Of a stretch of 19,532 nucleotides of DNA, positions 17,502 through 19,532 are shown one piece after another; the first letter of the stretch is position 1; every line of letters begins with the position of its first letter. This DNA is from Cladosporium sp. IMV 00045 (lineage: Eukaryota; Ascomycota; Dothideomycetes; Cladosporiales; Cladosporiaceae), in assembly GCA_001931905.2 (NCBI GenBank), contig MSJI02000512.1, positions 1-19,532 on the forward strand, in the 5' to 3' direction. The position numbers were made by a program, and so were the translations under genes. Below the pieces are notes generated by a model, which saw nothing but the letters and a program-made list of their open reading frames with translations, ran no database searches and was not told where the DNA came from.

Positions 17502-19532
17502 TCAAGATCTCGTGTCAGGAATGGCGCCTTCGACGAGCGAGACGGCGGCGACGTTGGGCGCGTCGGCGTTGCCGTTCAGCAGCGCCAGGGCGGAGATGAC
17601 GTCCGAAGGCTCGAGAAGGTGCCAAGAGGCGATGGTTTGCTTGGAGCTGGCGCCGACGGTGACTGCGAAGACGTGCTCGTCCGGCAGGGAGGAGGCGCGG
17701 AGGGAGCGGAACATGTCTGTTGTAGAAAAGTGTTAGTCGATTTTCTCTCAGAATAGATTGTCGGTTGGGTGAGAAAACGGCTTACCTTCGTCCGTGAAGT
17801 CGTCGCCGAGGCAGAGGACGAACTCCGGCGCCTGGCCTTCTTCCGCACCGTATTCGAGCACGAGTCTCTTGGCGATTTCGCCTTTGTTGACGAAGCGAGG
17901 GCGGACCTCGAGGTTGGCTTTGCCGGGCATGACTTCCACGTCGTAGTTCTTGACGATGGTCTGCTCGATTTTCTTCTGGCACTCCTTGGCGTTGTAGATG
18001 CCGAGCTCGTGGTCGGCGCGACGGTAGTGCCAGGTGAGAGCGATCTTCTTGCGCTCGATGAAGCTGCCCTGCGTGCGCTCGGTGTAGTATTGGAACACCT
18101 TCATCACCTCCTTCTGCCATTCCATGTCGTAGTGCTCGGCGAGGTTGTCCCACGTGGTGGAGTGGGGGAGACGCATGAAAGAGCCGTGCTCGGCTGACAG
18201 GCCAAGCTCTGGGATGTGGCCCATCCACTCGTCAAGGAAGCCCTGGTCACGGCCAGAGATGATCCAGACTGCGTTGTTGGGGTTGGCCGCAAGGCTCTTA
18301 AGGTTGCGGATAACGCGGTCGGTCGGAATGGCTGCCTGCGGCTCTTTGACGATAGGGGTGAGTGTGCCATCGTAATCGAACATGAAAAGGCGCTTCTTCG
18401 CCTTGCGATACTGGCTGAGCATCAGTGCGCGGTCAAGGAGAGGAGTGGCGTGCGATTGATCGAATGATGCCAAGTTTGTGAGGAGACGCTTGAGGTAGCT
18501 GGTGGTCCAGTTCTGGACGGTATTGCTCGTGACGTGGTCGAAGAGACGCTTGTGGACTCTAGCCTTCTCGCTCTCCGGCATGGTCAGAGCTGTGTCGATG
18601 GCATCGGCGGTACCACCAAGATCCCACGGGTTGATATGCATAGCATTGCCGAGACTACCGGCGGTGCCAGAAAACTCTGATATGATCAGAGGACCGTGGC
18701 CGTCGCGCTGGCACGCAACGTACTCGAGTGCTGTGGTGTTCATACCATCCCTGACACTCGTAATGAGACCGACGTCCGCAATGCGAAGGAGGGCAAAGTA
18801 CTCCTCCTTTGACAGGTATTGCGAGTAGTGCTGGACGGGCGTGAAGCTGAGCGAGCCGTAGGCACCATTGATGCGAGCGACAAGATCGCTGATCTTGTTG
18901 GCGACCTTGTCGGATCCACCTTCTTCACGGTCCTCGATACTAGTTGGGCTCGTGACTTGGATGAGAACGACTTTGTCGTGCCATTCGGGGTGACGCTCCA
19001 GGAAGATCTCAAACGCCTGTAGCTTCTGCGCAACGCCTCTGACGGAATCAAGGCGGTCTCTACCAACGATGATCTTCTTGTCGTGGTACAGCTCACGGAG
19101 AGCCACGATCTTTTCCTCAACCTTCTGGTCCGCAAAGGCCGCCTTGAGGGTGTCCTCCGCACTAATGCCGAGCGGGAATACATCAGTTGAGACGTGCGCT
19201 CCGTAAGCATCCACGCCAGCCACTGATGAGTCGAAGCCGAGCACTCTAGTGCAGCAAGAGGAGAAGTGACGAGAGTAGCTGTATGCTTGGAAGCCGATCA
19301 TGTTTGCGCCAAGCACACCTTCCAGGATTTCCTTGCGGCGGCTCAGGCAGCGATAGAACTCACTACTCGGGAACGGAACGTGCAAGAAGAAACCGATGTA
19401 GACGTTGGGCAAGCGCTGCCTCAGCAGACTTGGGAGGAGTAGGAGGTGGTAGTCGTGGATGAGGATCACGTCGCCAGGCTTGTAGACGGTCATGATGGTG
19501 TCAGCGAAGGCCTTATTCATCTTATAGTAAAG
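17502..19532 (-). CDS. TPS2: Trehalose-6-phosphate phosphatase (Tps2/OrlA), C-terminal 653 aa, runs off right edge
   Basis: Exons are 19532-17786 and 17716-17502 (minus). The 69-bp intron (GTAAG...ACAG) falls inside the last HAD motif; splicing restores GDDFTDEDMF, while read-through does not. The frame is open to the window edge, so roughly 250 N-terminal residues are missing compared with yeast Tps2 (896 aa). The first part is a GT20 synthase-like domain (HDYHLLLLP; RDGMNTTALEYVACQ). In it the sugar-nucleotide loop reads GRDRLDSVRG where Tps1 has GVDRLDYIKG, so it is probably a non-synthase scaffold. The second part is a HAD phosphatase with nucleophile motif FMFDYDGTLTP (Asp codon 18375-18377), SGRDQGFLDEW, and the intact final GDD. 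Intact catalytic motifs separate it from the regulatory subunits Tps3/Tsl1. It converts trehalose-6-phosphate to trehalose in the cytosolic synthase complex; loss in fungi typically causes heat sensitivity. Confidence 0.96.

Noticed and set aside
1..19532. Search by eye for tRNA B-box sequences, CRISPR-like arrays, transposon ends and RIP-like AT-rich tracts
   Set aside because: Nothing convincing was found on either strand; short weak tRNA and snRNA genes cannot be fully excluded without a covariance-model scan.

Overview
The window is nuclear DNA from a filamentous ascomycete (Pezizomycotina; a Dothideomycete is plausible, but rank below subphylum is a guess). The evidence is short GT-AG introns of mostly 53-69 bp with CTGAC/CTAAC-type branch sites, pyrimidine-rich leaders before start codons, C-ending codon preference, and the proteins themselves. 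I see no rRNA, tRNA, CRISPR array, transposon or RIP-like AT-rich tract. It is a mostly ordinary chromosomal segment holding six protein genes, two of them cut by the window edges.

Layout, left to right. (1) Minus strand, 1-1179: the N-terminal 393 residues of a DEAH-box RNA helicase of the DHX29/YLR419W type, running off the left edge. (2) 1180-1486: a compact divergent promoter with three tandem copies of an 8-mer, and one upstream ORF ending 6 nt before the next gene's start. (3) Plus strand, 1487-9657: GCN1, complete, three exons, 2684 aa, the ribosome-bound HEAT-repeat activator of the eIF2alpha kinase Gcn2. (4) 9658-10308: convergent 3' region. (5) Minus strand, 10309-12156: a 615-aa non-canonical poly(A)-polymerase-like nucleotidyltransferase with a probable mitochondrial presequence and a Gln where the third catalytic Asp is expected. 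(6) 12157-12480: divergent promoter. (7) Plus strand, 12481-13601: a five-exon SR-type splicing factor of 230 aa, with one RRM and an Arg-Asp/Arg-Glu tail. Its long first intron holds an in-frame alternative donor. (8) 13602-15655: 2 kb without a firm gene, with two pyrimidine-rich, ATG-depleted blocks; the second looks like the leader of the next gene. (9) Plus strand, 15656-15931: a small 91-aa protein with an N-myristoylation-like start. (10) 15932-17501: 1.6 kb between convergent genes. (11) Minus strand, 17502-19532: the C-terminal 653 residues of trehalose-6-phosphate phosphatase (TPS2/orlA), running off the right edge.

The genes do not form an operon or cluster. Helicase, GCN1, nucleotidyltransferase and SR factor all deal with RNA or translation, but in fungi this proximity is most likely chance. 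Two pairs are divergent and may share promoters (helicase/GCN1 and nucleotidyltransferase/SR factor). The most interesting signals are regulatory or sub-genic: the SR alternative donor with a synonymous copy of the exon end, the missing catalytic Asp, the GCN1 uORF, and the 632-nt ATG-free leader. I found no convincing evidence of a wholly new multi-gene system.
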